The notes under the pieces were generated by a model. It saw only the letters and a list, made by a program, of their open reading frames with translations, was not told where the DNA came from and searched no databases. This document shows, piece after piece, positions 35,334 through 43,588 of a stretch of DNA of 64,000 bases (positions within the stretch are counted from its first letter, which is position 1; each line of letters begins with the position of its first letter). Both the position numbers and the translations under genes were made by a program. Source of the DNA: Aureimonas sp. ME7. Lineage in GTDB: Bacteria; Pseudomonadota; Alphaproteobacteria; Rhizobiales; Rhizobiaceae. The stretch lies in contig NZ_CAJCKW010000002.1 of assembly GCF_903970965.1 (NCBI RefSeq), positions 248,001 through 312,000 on the forward strand, in the 5' to 3' direction.

Positions 35334-36828
35334 CGCCCCGATCATCGCGCTGCGCGCCGTCGAGAAATCCTTCGGCCCCGTTTCCGTCCTGAAAGGCATC
35401 GACTTCGATCTGCGCGCCGGCGAGGTGCATGCGCTGATGGGCGAGAACGGCGCCGGCAAGTCCACCATGATCCGCATCATGTCGGGCGCCCATCAGGCGA
35501 ACGCCGGCACCGTGGAGATCGATGGGCAGACGGTGCGTCTCGCAGGTCCCGGTGAAGCCCAGGGCAAGGGCATCGCGGTGGTGCATCAGGAACTGCTGCT
35601 GTTTCCCGCCCTGACGGTCGCCGAGAACATCTTCGTCGGCCATGCGCCGAAGACGGCGCGCGGAACTCTGGACTGGAGCGCGATGCGCGAGCGCGCTCGT
35701 GCCATCCTCGATCGCCTCGACTGCCCGGACCTCGACGTGGACGAGAAGGTGTCGAAGCTTTCCGTCGCCAACCGCCAGCGCGTCGAGATCGCCCGTGCTT
35801 TGTCCAAGAACGCGCGCGTCCTCATCATGGACGAGCCGACGGCGGCGCTCGCCGAAGCGGACGTTCGCCGTCTTCTGGACGTCGTGCGCTCGCTGCGCAC
35901 CGAGGGTGTCGGCATCGTCTATGTCAGCCACCGGATGAACGAAATCTTCGAGATTTCCGATCGCGTCACCGTGCTGCGCGACGGCAAGACCATCGGAACG
36001 CGCCCGACCGGCGAAGTCACGGAACCCGCGCTCGTATCCATGATGGTCGGTCGCGACATCGACCAGCTCTTTCCGAAGGAGGACATCCCGATCGGCCAGA
36101 CGGTGCTCGAGGTGCGGAACCTCAGCTTCGGGCAGAAGGTGCAGGGCATCTCCTTCTCGGTGAAAGCCGGCGAGATCCTCGGCATCGCCGGCCTCGTCGG
36201 CTCCGGCCGCACCGAACTCGCGCAGACGATCTTCGGCGTGACGCCCGCCACGAGCGGCGAGATCCTCATCGACGGGAAGCCCGTCAGCGTCGGCAACGTG
36301 CGAGAGGCCATCGCCCATCGCATCGCCTATGTGCCGGAGGACCGTGCCAACCACGGCCTCGTGCGCCCGCAGTCGATCCGCGAGAACGTCTCCATGGCGA
36401 TCCTGAAACGGCTGACCAGCCGCTCCGTCGTCGATACCAGGCGGGAGCGGACCATCGCCGAGGACGCGATCCAGCGCTTCGCCATCCGCGCGCGGGGCCC
36501 GAACCAGGTCGTCGCGCAGCTATCGGGCGGAAACCAGCAGAAGGTCGTCATCGCCAAGTGGCTGGCGACCGATCCCCGCATCCTGATCCTCGACGAGCCG
36601 ACGCGCGGCGTCGATGTCGGCGCCAAGACCGAGATCCACAAGCTGATGAACCAACTCGCACGGCAAGGTCTCGCCATCGTCATGATCTCCAGCGAGCTCC
36701 CGGAGGTGCTGGGCATGAGCGACCGCGTCCTCGTGATGAACGGCGGGCGCGTGTCCGCCGTCCTTGACCGCGCCGAGGCAAGCCCGGACGCCGTCGGCAC
36801 GGCGATGATGCGGGGGCACGCGGCATGA
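35323..36828 (+). CDS. CUT2 ABC transporter tandem ATPase (Rha/Lsr type)
   Basis: This ATPase serves the two permeases that follow. The likely start is a TTG at 35323 that overlaps the SDR stop and is preceded by AAGGGGG; an ATG at 35290 lies deeper inside the SDR gene. The 501-residue protein has GENGAGKST in the first ABC domain with VANRQRVEIARAL and VLIMDEPTAAL. The second domain has [24 protein letters not shown] and [13 protein letters not shown]. One tandem ATPase with two different permeases and a late binding-protein gene resembles RhaTPQS and LsrACDB. It overlaps the first permease by four bases. Confidence 0.9.
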   Translation: MPTDAPIIALRAVEKSFGPVSVLKGIDFDLRAGEVHALMGENGAGKSTMIRIMSGAHQANAGTVEIDGQTVRLAGPGEAQGKGIAVVHQELLLFPALTVAENIFVGHAPKTARGTLDWSAMRERARAILDRLDCPDLDVDEKVSKLSVANRQRVEIARALSKNARVLIMDEPTAALAEADVRRLLDVVRSLRTEGVGIVYVSHRMNEIFEISDRVTVLRDGKTIGTRPTGEVTEPALVSMMVGRDIDQLFPKEDIPIGQTVLEVRNLSFGQKVQGISFSVKAGEILGIAGLVGSGRTELAQTIFGVTPATSGEILIDGKPVSVGNVREAIAHRIAYVPEDRANHGLVRPQSIRENVSMAILKRLTSRSVVDTRRERTIAEDAIQRFAIRARGPNQVVAQLSGGNQQKVVIAKWLATDPRILILDEPTRGVDVGAKTEIHKLMNQLARQGLAIVMISSELPEVLGMSDRVLVMNGGRVSAVLDRAEASPDAVGTAMMRGHAA

Positions 36829-37778
36829 AGGGGCCGACGCTTTCCCGCCGCTTGTCCTCGTCGGGCCAGGAAATCCTTCTGGTCGTTGCGATCGCCGCGC
36901 TGTTTCTCGTCGTCGGCTGGGTCAACCCGCGCTTCGTCTCGCCCAACAACCTGACCTCGATCTTCGTCGGCAACGCCTATATCGCGGTCGCCGCGATCGG
37001 CATGTCGATGGTCATCATCTCCGGTCATATCGACGTGTCGGTGGGCGCGCTGATCGGCGTTCTGGCGACGATCTCCGGGCTGCTGGTCACCAATGGCTAC
37101 CCCGTCTGGCTCGCCTGGGTCCTTCCCGTCCTGATCGGCGGCGTCGTGAACGCGGGTCTGGGCGCCCTGATCGCCTATCTGAAGGTCCCCTCGATCATCG
37201 CAACGCTCGCCATGCTGTCGATCCTGCGCGGCGGCCTGATCACCGTTACCGGCGGAGCCTGGATCTCCGGCCTGCCCCCAGAATTCCAGCTGGCGCAATT
37301 CCGCCTCCTCGGCGTCCCCTCGCCGGTCTGGTTCATGCTCGTGATGACGATCGCCATGGCCTTCGTCCTGCGCTCCACCGCCTTCGGCCGGTCTATCTAC
37401 GCTGTCGGCGGCAATGCAGAAGCCGCCGAAGCGTCGGGCATTCCCTACAAGGCGACGATCGTGAAAGTGTTCGGGCTGCACGGGCTGATCGCCGGCGTTT
37501 CGGCGATCCTCTTCGCCACGCAGCTCCAGGTCATCCAGTCCACCGTTCCCAACGGGCTCGAGCTCATCGTCATCACCGCGTCGGTGGTCGGCGGCGTGTC
37601 GATCCTCGGCGGCATCGGCACCGTGGTCGGCTCGACGCTCGCGGCCATCCTCTTCGCCGCCATCGGCTCCTCGCTGATCTTCCTCAACGTGTCGGCCTAT
37701 TGGCTCCGCGCGGTTCAGGGCATTCTCATTCTCGCGACCGTCCTGGCCGACATGGCCCGGCGCGGGCGAACCGGCTGA
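36825..37778 (+). CDS. CUT2 ABC transporter permease 1 (RhaP/LsrC-like)
   Basis: This is one half of a heterodimeric permease. The 317-residue protein has about nine membrane segments, with IGMSMVIISGHIDVSVGALI and SVVGGVSILGGIGTVVGSTL as CUT2 landmarks. The ATG at 36825 overlaps the ATPase stop by four bases, which suggests coupling. The second permease follows 13 bases later and is clearly different in sequence, as in rhamnose and autoinducer-2 transporters. Confidence 0.92.
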   Translation: MKGPTLSRRLSSSGQEILLVVAIAALFLVVGWVNPRFVSPNNLTSIFVGNAYIAVAAIGMSMVIISGHIDVSVGALIGVLATISGLLVTNGYPVWLAWVLPVLIGGVVNAGLGALIAYLKVPSIIATLAMLSILRGGLITVTGGAWISGLPPEFQLAQFRLLGVPSPVWFMLVMTIAMAFVLRSTAFGRSIYAVGGNAEAAEASGIPYKATIVKVFGLHGLIAGVSAILFATQLQVIQSTVPNGLELIVITASVVGGVSILGGIGTVVGSTLAAILFAAIGSSLIFLNVSAYWLRAVQGILILATVLADMARRGRTG

Positions 37779-37791
37779 GGGGGCTGACACC

Positions 37792-38736
37792 ATGTCGTTT
37801 CGCTCGCTCCTTCGCCACGAGGCCATTCTGGCTCTCATCCTCGCGCTCGCGCTCGTCGTCCTCGCATGGGACAACGAACGCTTCCTGACCGCCGCCAACC
37901 TTCTCAACCAGGGCCGGTTAATGACCGAGGTCGGGTTGATCGCCGTTGTGATGACCTTCGTCATCGTCACCGGCGGCATCGACCTGTCCGTCGGGTCGAT
38001 CCTCGGTCTCTGCGCGATTCTGATCGGCGTGTTCTGGAAGAACCTCGGCCTTCCCCTTCCGGCCGCGATCGTGCTCTCGCTCGTCGTCGGCACGCTGGCC
38101 GGCTTCGTCAACGGGCTGATCATCACGCGCTTCCGCGTGCCCCCGCTGATTGCGACGCTGGCGACGCTGGCCCTCTATCGCGGCCTCGCCGAGGGCATCA
38201 GCCAAGCGCAGTCGGTGCGCGGATACCCGTCCTGGTTCTTCGTGCTCGGCCAGGGCAACGTGCTCGGCATCCCGACGCAGCTCTGGCTTCTGGCCGCCGT
38301 CGCCCTGATCGGCTTCTTCATCCTGCGCTTCACCGCCTTCGGCCGCGCCACCTATGCGATCGGCAACAACGAGGCGGGTGCCGAATTCTCCGGCATCGAC
38401 GTCGCGCGAACGAAGCTCTGGATCTACTCGGCGGCGGGCTTCGTGTCGGCGCTGGCGGCCGTCGTCTTCGTCAGCCGCGTATCGACCACGCGCTCCGACA
38501 TGGGCAGCGGGATCGAGCTCGACGTCATCACCGCCGTGGTTCTGGGCGGCACGTCGATCTTCGGTGGTCGGGGTCTCGTCGTCGGCACGCTTCTCGGCCT
38601 CTGCCTCGTCCAGGTGCTGAAGAACGGTCTCGCGCTATCGGGCGTTCGAGGAGATGGCACCATCGTCATCATCGGCGTGGTGCTGATCCTGGCCGTCCTG
38701 ATCTCGAACTTCCTCAGCCGCTATTCCAGCGACTGA
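37792..38736 (+). CDS. CUT2 ABC transporter permease 2 (RhaQ/LsrD-like)
   Basis: This is the partner permease of the preceding gene. The 314-residue product begins with a short cytoplasmic end and a helix LILALALVVLAWDNERFLTA. It then has VMTFVIVTGGIDLSVGSILG and AVVLGGTSIFGGRGLVVGTL, the CUT2 signature regions, in about nine helices. The ATG at 37792 is 13 bases after permease 1. The binding-protein gene follows after 75 bases. Confidence 0.92.
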   Translation: MSFRSLLRHEAILALILALALVVLAWDNERFLTAANLLNQGRLMTEVGLIAVVMTFVIVTGGIDLSVGSILGLCAILIGVFWKNLGLPLPAAIVLSLVVGTLAGFVNGLIITRFRVPPLIATLATLALYRGLAEGISQAQSVRGYPSWFFVLGQGNVLGIPTQLWLLAAVALIGFFILRFTAFGRATYAIGNNEAGAEFSGIDVARTKLWIYSAAGFVSALAAVVFVSRVSTTRSDMGSGIELDVITAVVLGGTSIFGGRGLVVGTLLGLCLVQVLKNGLALSGVRGDGTIVIIGVVLILAVLISNFLSRYSSD

Positions 38737-38811
38737 GAAACATCCGCTTCGACCCGGGAGGGGCGAGACGCGGAAGGAAATGCCATCGTCATCGTGGAGG
38801 AGACACATATC

Positions 38812-39915
38812 ATGCGCACGCTTATCGCCCTTCTCATGGGCACCAGCCTTCTCACCGCCCCGGCCATGGCGCAGAGCGCCTGGACGGGCGGCGACGACCA
38901 GCCGGCCAATCCGCTGGCCTGCGACGCCAGCGTCACCGCCGTTCCGCCGGGCGACTACAACGGCGGCACACCGACCGGCGCGCCCGACCGCAAGGGCAAG
39001 GAGCTCAAGGTCGTCGATATTCCGAAGCTCGTCGGCGTCGGCTACTTCAACTCCACCGCCAGCGGCATCCAGGAAGCGGCCAAGGAGCTCGGCTCGATGA
39101 CCGTCACCACCGACGGTCCGACCAAGGCGAATATCGACGAGCAGATCACCTTCATCGACAACTACATCACCTCCGGCGTCGACGGCATTCTCTACGCGGC
39201 CAACGACCCCGTGGCGATCGCTCCCGTCCTGAAGCGCGCCCTGGAGGCCGGGATCAACGTCGTCGGCTACGACGCCGACGCAGAGCCGGACGCGCGCCAG
39301 TGGTTCGTGACGCAGGCCGAGCCGAACGGCGTCGCCAAGGCGATGATCGACCAGTTCGTGTCGGAGGTCGGCGAGGAAGGCTCGTTCGCGATCGTCACAT
39401 CGACGTTCACCACGCCCAATCAGGCGCGCTGGATCACCGAGATGGGCGCCTACGCCGAGAAGTGCCACCCGAAGATCAAGTTCCTGGAAACGGTGGAAGC
39501 GCAGGAGGACAACATCCTCTCCTTCAACCAGGCCCAGACGCTGATCAACAAGTACGGCGACGAGCTCAAGGGCATCTTCGGCATGACGTCGGTCGCGACG
39601 CCGGCCGCTGCCGAAGCCGTGCAGCAGAACAACCTGTGCGGCAAGGTCGCGGTGGTCGGCCTCGCGCTTCCGAACGCCATGAAGCCCTATGTCAACAACG
39701 ACTGCATCAAGTCCACCATCCTCTGGTCGACGGTCGATCTCGGCTATGCCGCGGGCCTTGCGATGCGAGCGGTCGCGGACGGAACGTTGAAGCCGGGCGA
39801 CACGACCTTCAAGGCCGGGCGCCTCGGAGATCTGCAGGTGATCAACCAGAGCCAGATCCTGCTCGGCCCCCCGAAGGTCTTCACCAAGACGGACATCAAC
39901 AACTTCGACTTCTGA
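38812..39915 (+). CDS. ABC transporter binding protein (RhaS/LsrB-like)
   Basis: This periplasmic receptor of the two-permease system has 367 residues. The ATG at 38812 is set by GGAGGAG nine bases upstream. A signal peptide ends near TAPAMAQ, followed by an unusual extra segment of about 45 residues (DDQPANPLACDASVTAVPPG) before the fold starts at LKVVDIPKLVGVGYFNSTAS. Later motifs, GILYAANDPVAIAPVLKRAL and VVGYDADAEPDARQWFV, resemble the rhamnose/AI-2 binding group. Three cysteines could form a disulfide. Rhamnose is the best guess because the cluster has no other transporter; a polyol or another deoxy sugar is possible. Confidence 0.85.
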   Translation: MRTLIALLMGTSLLTAPAMAQSAWTGGDDQPANPLACDASVTAVPPGDYNGGTPTGAPDRKGKELKVVDIPKLVGVGYFNSTASGIQEAAKELGSMTVTTDGPTKANIDEQITFIDNYITSGVDGILYAANDPVAIAPVLKRALEAGINVVGYDADAEPDARQWFVTQAEPNGVAKAMIDQFVSEVGEEGSFAIVTSTFTTPNQARWITEMGAYAEKCHPKIKFLETVEAQEDNILSFNQAQTLINKYGDELKGIFGMTSVATPAAAEAVQQNNLCGKVAVVGLALPNAMKPYVNNDCIKSTILWSTVDLGYAAGLAMRAVADGTLKPGDTTFKAGRLGDLQVINQSQILLGPPKVFTKTDINNFDF

Positions 39916-39925
39916 GAAACAGGAG

Positions 39926-39950
39926 GGCGCCGGCCAGCCCGGTCGGCGCC
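39926..39950 (+). terminator. Stem-loop at the end of the transporter operon
   Basis: GGCGCCGGCC (39926-39935) pairs with GGTCGGCGCC (39941-39950) with one mismatch and a five-base loop, 11 bases after the binding-protein stop. The following TTCGACTT is a poor T-run. It may terminate transcription from either side, since the PAP2 gene converges here. Confidence 0.5.
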
Positions 39951-39957
39951 TTCGACT

Positions 39958-40701
39958 TCAGGTGCTCGGTTCGACGCTGCCCCGCTTCTGCAGCCAGCGG
40001 GCGAGCCACCAGCACAGGAACGCCCAGGCCGATCCGGCGCACCAGCCGGCCAGAACGTCGGTCGGGTAATGAACGCCGAGGAAGATGCGGCTGATCCCGA
40101 TCACCAGCGTCAGGAAGATCGCGACGCCGATGATGTAGGTGCGCGTGACGATGTTGCGCTGCGTGCGCGCCAGAAGCGCGCCGAGGGTCAGGTAGGCGAT
40201 GGCGGACAGCATGGCGTGTCCGCTGGGAAAGCTCAGGCTGTGCACATCGATCAGATGATCCACCACCGTCGGTCGCTGCCGGTTGAAGCCGAACTTCAGG
40301 ACATTGGAGAGGATCGTGCCGCCGAGGATGGCGGCGGCGACGAGAAGCGCGGATGCGCGCTTGCCCTCGATCAGGAGATAGCTGACGGCCAAGAGCGTCA
40401 ACAGCGACAGGACGGTATAGCCGCCGAGCGCGGTGATGTCGCGAAACCCGGCCTCCACCCAGAACGGTCCGATCGGGTCGGCGGGGTCGGCGGGGTTGCG
40501 GAACCATCGCAGGATGGTTTCGTCGAACGCCCCCGCATCGCCCCATTGCACCCAGCCGGCCACCAGTACGAAGCCGAGAAGCAGCGCGGAAACGAGCGTC
40601 AGGGATAGAAGGCCTTGAACCTCGACCTTGCGAAGGATGGGAACCTGGCCGATCGGCTCGGGCTGGCGGCTTCGGGACGGGGAACGATTGATCTGATCCA
40701 T
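39958..40701 (-). CDS. PAP2-family membrane phosphatase
   Basis: This membrane lipid or undecaprenyl-pyrophosphate phosphatase of the PAP2 superfamily has 247 residues from the ATG at 40701; a GTG at 40728 is also open. About six membrane helices are visible. The three active-site motifs are intact: KFGFNRQRP, SFPSGHAM and SRIFLGVHYPTD, with the nucleophilic His in the last. The N-terminal 35 residues are hydrophilic. It stands alone, converging on the transporter operon. Substrate cannot be decided: lipid-phosphate, PgpB-like and UppP-like roles all fit. Confidence 0.88.
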   Translation of the reverse strand: MDQINRSPSRSRQPEPIGQVPILRKVEVQGLLSLTLVSALLLGFVLVAGWVQWGDAGAFDETILRWFRNPADPADPIGPFWVEAGFRDITALGGYTVLSLLTLLAVSYLLIEGKRASALLVAAAILGGTILSNVLKFGFNRQRPTVVDHLIDVHSLSFPSGHAMLSAIAYLTLGALLARTQRNIVTRTYIIGVAIFLTLVIGISRIFLGVHYPTDVLAGWCAGSAWAFLCWWLARWLQKRGSVEPST

Positions 40702-40793
40702 CGCCGGCAAAGTAAGGCGACGTTCCACCTCGGCGAGGCCCAGGCCAAGCGAGGCGGCCTCGAGCCGCCCCGCCTATCGAGCGCTAGGCGACC

Positions 40794-41168
40794 CTACTGG
40801 CCGCGATGCGCCTTAAGCCAATCCCGCAGTTCGGCGATCTCCTTTTCCTGAGAGGAGATGACGTCGCGCGAGATCCGGGTCAGCGTCGGATCGCTCTCGT
40901 CGCTAGCCAGATAGGCTTCCGCCATGTCGATCGCGCTTTGGTGATGGGGGATCATCATCTCGGCGAAATCGACGCCGGGCTTGCCCGTCATCGGCGAAGC
41001 CTTCATCGCCGCGCTCATCGTGTCCATCGCCTGCATCATCCGCTCGCTGGCAGGCGACATGGCGCCGTGCTGGCCTTGGTCGGAATGATCGGGCTCCTGC
41101 GCGAGCGCAGGCGCGGCGAAAAGCGACAGCATCACGGCTGCCGAGCGGATCGTGGGGGAAGCGCGCAT
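40794..41168 (-). CDS. DUF305 exported protein, metal-linked
   Basis: The 124-residue protein has a signal peptide (MRASPTIRSAAVMLSLFAAP, then ALAQ). Its DUF305 domain has MTGKPGVDFAEMMIPHHQSA, AIDMAEAYLASD and a C-terminal EKEIAELRDWL. The MxxHH pattern and many methionines are typical of DUF305 proteins, which often lie with copper or silver resistance genes. The start shares one base with the stop of the upstream Cys-rich gene. Metal binding is inferred from composition and context. Confidence 0.87.
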   Translation of the reverse strand: MRASPTIRSAAVMLSLFAAPALAQEPDHSDQGQHGAMSPASERMMQAMDTMSAAMKASPMTGKPGVDFAEMMIPHHQSAIDMAEAYLASDESDPTLTRISRDVISSQEKEIAELRDWLKAHRGQ

Positions 41169-41506
41169 CAATTCGCTCCCGCCATCTCGCGGCAGGATCG
41201 GGCGCATTCGCGGCAGGCGCGCACGCACGCGTCCATATCGCCGACCCGCTCGCAATCCGCCGCGCAGGCCTCGCAAATCTCGGCACAGGCCCGGCAGGAA
41301 TGGCGATGCGCGGACGAGCCCGTCATCATGATGTGAGCCGAGGCGCGGCACATTTCGGCGCAAGCCGCCATCAGTCGGAAATGATCCGGTTCCGTGTGCC
41401 GGCCGCCCGCTTCCAGGCAGTGGTGCAACGCCGTGGAGTGGCAGGTGCGATAGCAGGCGAGACACGCCTCGATGCAGGCGGTCATGTCATGCGTCGGCAT
41501 GGTCAT
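41168..41506 (-). CDS. Four-helix-bundle copper-binding protein (Csp-like, DUF326)
   Basis: This small Cys-rich protein of 112 residues resembles the copper-storage (Csp) family. Cysteines occur in helical CxxxC-type spacing throughout: ACIEACLACYRTCHST, AACAEMCRASAHIM, SCRACAEICEACAADCERV and ACVRACRECARSCREM. This is the pattern that lines a four-helix bundle with Cu(I)-binding thiols. There is no signal peptide, so it is likely cytosolic. The ATG at 41506 is chosen (MTMPTHDM); 41500 is an alternative. It forms an operon with the DUF305 gene. Confidence 0.9.
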   Translation of the reverse strand: MTMPTHDMTACIEACLACYRTCHSTALHHCLEAGGRHTEPDHFRLMAACAEMCRASAHIMMTGSSAHRHSCRACAEICEACAADCERVGDMDACVRACRECARSCREMAGAN

Positions 41507-41567
41507 GGGTTGGTTCCTTCTTCGTAATCCGGTGAGGCGCATCGGGATCGACGCGCCGTCGATGTCG

Positions 41568-41948
41568 TCAGCGTTGGACGAGCGATCGCGGAGGCGGAAG
41601 AGGAACGGAAAGCGTCGTCCCGTCGGAGCGTGCTTCCCAGATCGTTAGGATGCGCACCGCTTCGGCAGGCGCGTCCGGCAGAACCGGCCAAGCGATCGGC
41701 ACGGCCGGCAGACAATGCGCGACGCAGCAGGAGATCGCCGCATGCTGGCTCACCGGGACCTTCGGAGATTGCGCCCCCATGCGCTGCATTCCCGCACAAT
41801 CGCCCGCGATCGCGGGCGCGCCCGAATGCGCGTGGGCCGGCATCGCGCCGGGTGCGAGATAGCCTGTGGCGAAGGCGACGACAGACAGGAACATCACGAA
41901 GCGCGCCCAATCCTTCAAGCCGAAACGTTGTGCTGCGAACTTCACCAT
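41568..41948 (-). CDS. Small exported protein of the copper-related cluster
   Basis: No firm family is recognised. The 126-residue product has one hydrophobic segment (ARFVMFLSVVAFATGYLAPG, about 15-34) followed by HAHSG and a CxxM/CCVAHCLP-type segment, then a Pro-rich tail ending PLPPPRSLVQR. Histidines and cysteines suggest metal contact, and similar short proteins occur in copper-resistance clusters. The start at 41948 has a weak site; an ATG at 41894 at the beginning of the hydrophobic stretch is possible. It lies 61 bases upstream of the Cys-rich gene on the same strand. Confidence 0.65.
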   Translation of the reverse strand: MVKFAAQRFGLKDWARFVMFLSVVAFATGYLAPGAMPAHAHSGAPAIAGDCAGMQRMGAQSPKVPVSQHAAISCCVAHCLPAVPIAWPVLPDAPAEAVRILTIWEARSDGTTLSVPLPPPRSLVQR

Positions 41949-42046
41949 GGATCGCTAGATACGGATGACGGGGCGGCCTTCAAGCCCCAGATTGGTTGTG
42001 GTCGATCGATGCTCCGCCCTGCCCTTCGTGTTCCCGGAAAGACCTC

Positions 42047-42712
42047 ATGACCGACCCATCCGACGCCCCGCCACCCGAATCCAAGCTGACCCGCACCAAG
42101 CAGAGTTGGGCGCAGGAGGGACGCTTCCTGACCGGCCGACATTCGCGGCCCGAGAGCGAGCGCCTGCCGCCGGGGCAGCATCTCGTGCGCGACTGGCCGG
42201 TACTCGACCTCGGCCTGCACCCCGGCGTGTCGCAGGAGCGCTGGCGGCTGCAGATCAACGGCGCCGTCGAGAACCCGACGATCTGGGACTGGGAGCGCTT
42301 CGCCGCCCAGCCGCAGGCGGAGGAGACGAGCGACATCCACTGCGTCACCACTTGGTCTCGCTACGACAACCGCTGGACCGGCGTTTCCACGCACGAGATC
42401 GTCGCGGCCGTGCGCCCGAAACCGGAAGCCGCCTTCGTCGCTCTGTCCTCCTACGACGGCTACACGACCAATCTGACACTCGAGGACTTCACGGCACGGG
42501 ACGCGATGGTGGTGCATTCCTGGGACGGGCGGCCGCTCTCGAAAGAGCACGGCGGCCCGGTCCGGCTCGTGGTGCCGCATCTCTACTTCTGGAAAAGCGC
42601 GAAATGGCTGCGCGGCATCGAGTTCCGGACGAAGGACGATCCCGGCTACTGGGAAATGCGTGGCTATCACAATCGGGGCGACCCTTGGGCCGAAGAGCGC
42701 TATTCCGACTGA
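42047..42712 (+). CDS. Cytosolic sulfite oxidase-like molybdopterin oxidoreductase
   Basis: The 221-residue protein consists only of the molybdopterin-binding domain of the sulfite oxidase family. The expected Mo-ligand cysteine is C99 in DIHCVTTWSRYDNRW; the later segments VVHSWDGRPLSKEHGGPVRL and LYFWKSAKWLRGIEF are typical. There is no Tat signal or haem domain, unlike MsrP (YedY), so it should be cytosolic. The ATG at 42047 follows GGAAAG. The reaction is not established for this short family. It is followed by an SDR gene after 80 bases, which may or may not be coexpressed. Confidence 0.87.
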   Translation: MTDPSDAPPPESKLTRTKQSWAQEGRFLTGRHSRPESERLPPGQHLVRDWPVLDLGLHPGVSQERWRLQINGAVENPTIWDWERFAAQPQAEETSDIHCVTTWSRYDNRWTGVSTHEIVAAVRPKPEAAFVALSSYDGYTTNLTLEDFTARDAMVVHSWDGRPLSKEHGGPVRLVVPHLYFWKSAKWLRGIEFRTKDDPGYWEMRGYHNRGDPWAEERYSD

Positions 42713-42792
42713 TATCCCTCCGCGATCCCCTGGCGCGAACCGCTGGGACACAGCACACTGCAGGCTCCAGGCCAACAGGGGGAGTGCTGCGG

Positions 42793-43584
42793 ATGGACAT
42801 GGGTTTGAAGGGCAAGGTCGCGATCGTCACCGGCGGCTCGGTCGGGATCGGCCTCGCCGTGGCGGAGGGTCTCGCCGCCGAGGGAGCCAACGTCGTTCTG
42901 GCCGCGCGCGACGGCGAGCGGGCGAACGCGGAGGCCGCCCGGATCGCCTCCACCTTCGGCGTCGAAGCCCTCGGCATCTCGGCAGACGTGGCGACGGTGG
43001 AAGGTGTGGACGCCATCATCGAAGGCGTGGAGCAGCGGTTCGGGGGTGCCGATATCCTGATCAACAATGCCGGCACCGGCTCCAACGAAACGGTGATGGA
43101 TGCGCCCGACGAGAAGTGGCAGTCCTACTGGGACCTGCACGTCATGGCGGCGGTTCGCCTGGCGCGCGGCGTCATCCCGCAGATGCGCCAGCGTGGGGGC
43201 GGCGTGATCCTTCACAACGCCTCCATCTGCGCGGTGCAGCCGCTGTGGTACGAGCCGATCTACAACGTCACCAAGTCGGCGCTGATGATGTTTTCGAAGT
43301 GTCTGGCGACCGAGGTGGTCGGCGACAACATCCGCGTCAACTGCGTCAACCCGGGTCTGATCCTGACGCCGGACTGGAAGAAGACGGCACGCCAACTCAC
43401 CGAGAACAGCGGCGGCGACTGGGAAGGCTATCTGCAGGGCGTCGCCGACGAGCACGCGCCGATCAAGCGCTTCGGCACGCCGGAGGAACTGGCGAACTTC
43501 TTCGTCTTCCTCTGCTCCGACAAGGCGAGCTACTCCGTGGGCTCCACCTACTTCGTCGACGGCGGCATGCTGAAGACGCTCTGA
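42793..43584 (+). CDS. SDR family oxidoreductase
   Basis: This classical short-chain dehydrogenase has 263 residues: VTGGSVGIGLAVAEGL near residue 12, NNAGTGSNETV, the Ser-containing LHNASICAV and YNVTKSALMMFSK as YxxxK. It ends YFVDGGMLKTL. The start at 42793 follows GGGGGAG; the frame stays open far upstream through the preceding gene but that part is not coding. The substrate is unknown. A 3-oxoacyl-ACP reductase-like or aldose/polyol role cannot be separated from sequence. Confidence 0.85.
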   Translation: MDMGLKGKVAIVTGGSVGIGLAVAEGLAAEGANVVLAARDGERANAEAARIASTFGVEALGISADVATVEGVDAIIEGVEQRFGGADILINNAGTGSNETVMDAPDEKWQSYWDLHVMAAVRLARGVIPQMRQRGGGVILHNASICAVQPLWYEPIYNVTKSALMMFSKCLATEVVGDNIRVNCVNPGLILTPDWKKTARQLTENSGGDWEGYLQGVADEHAPIKRFGTPEELANFFVFLCSDKASYSVGSTYFVDGGMLKTL

Positions 43585-43588
43585 GCTT

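Noticed and set aside
41965-42792. An upstream extension of the SDR frame through the sulfite oxidase-like gene, suggesting a fusion protein
   Set aside because: The extension is Arg/Pro/Ala-rich with no domain. The sulfite oxidase-like protein is read in another frame, and the SDR has its own ribosome-binding site.
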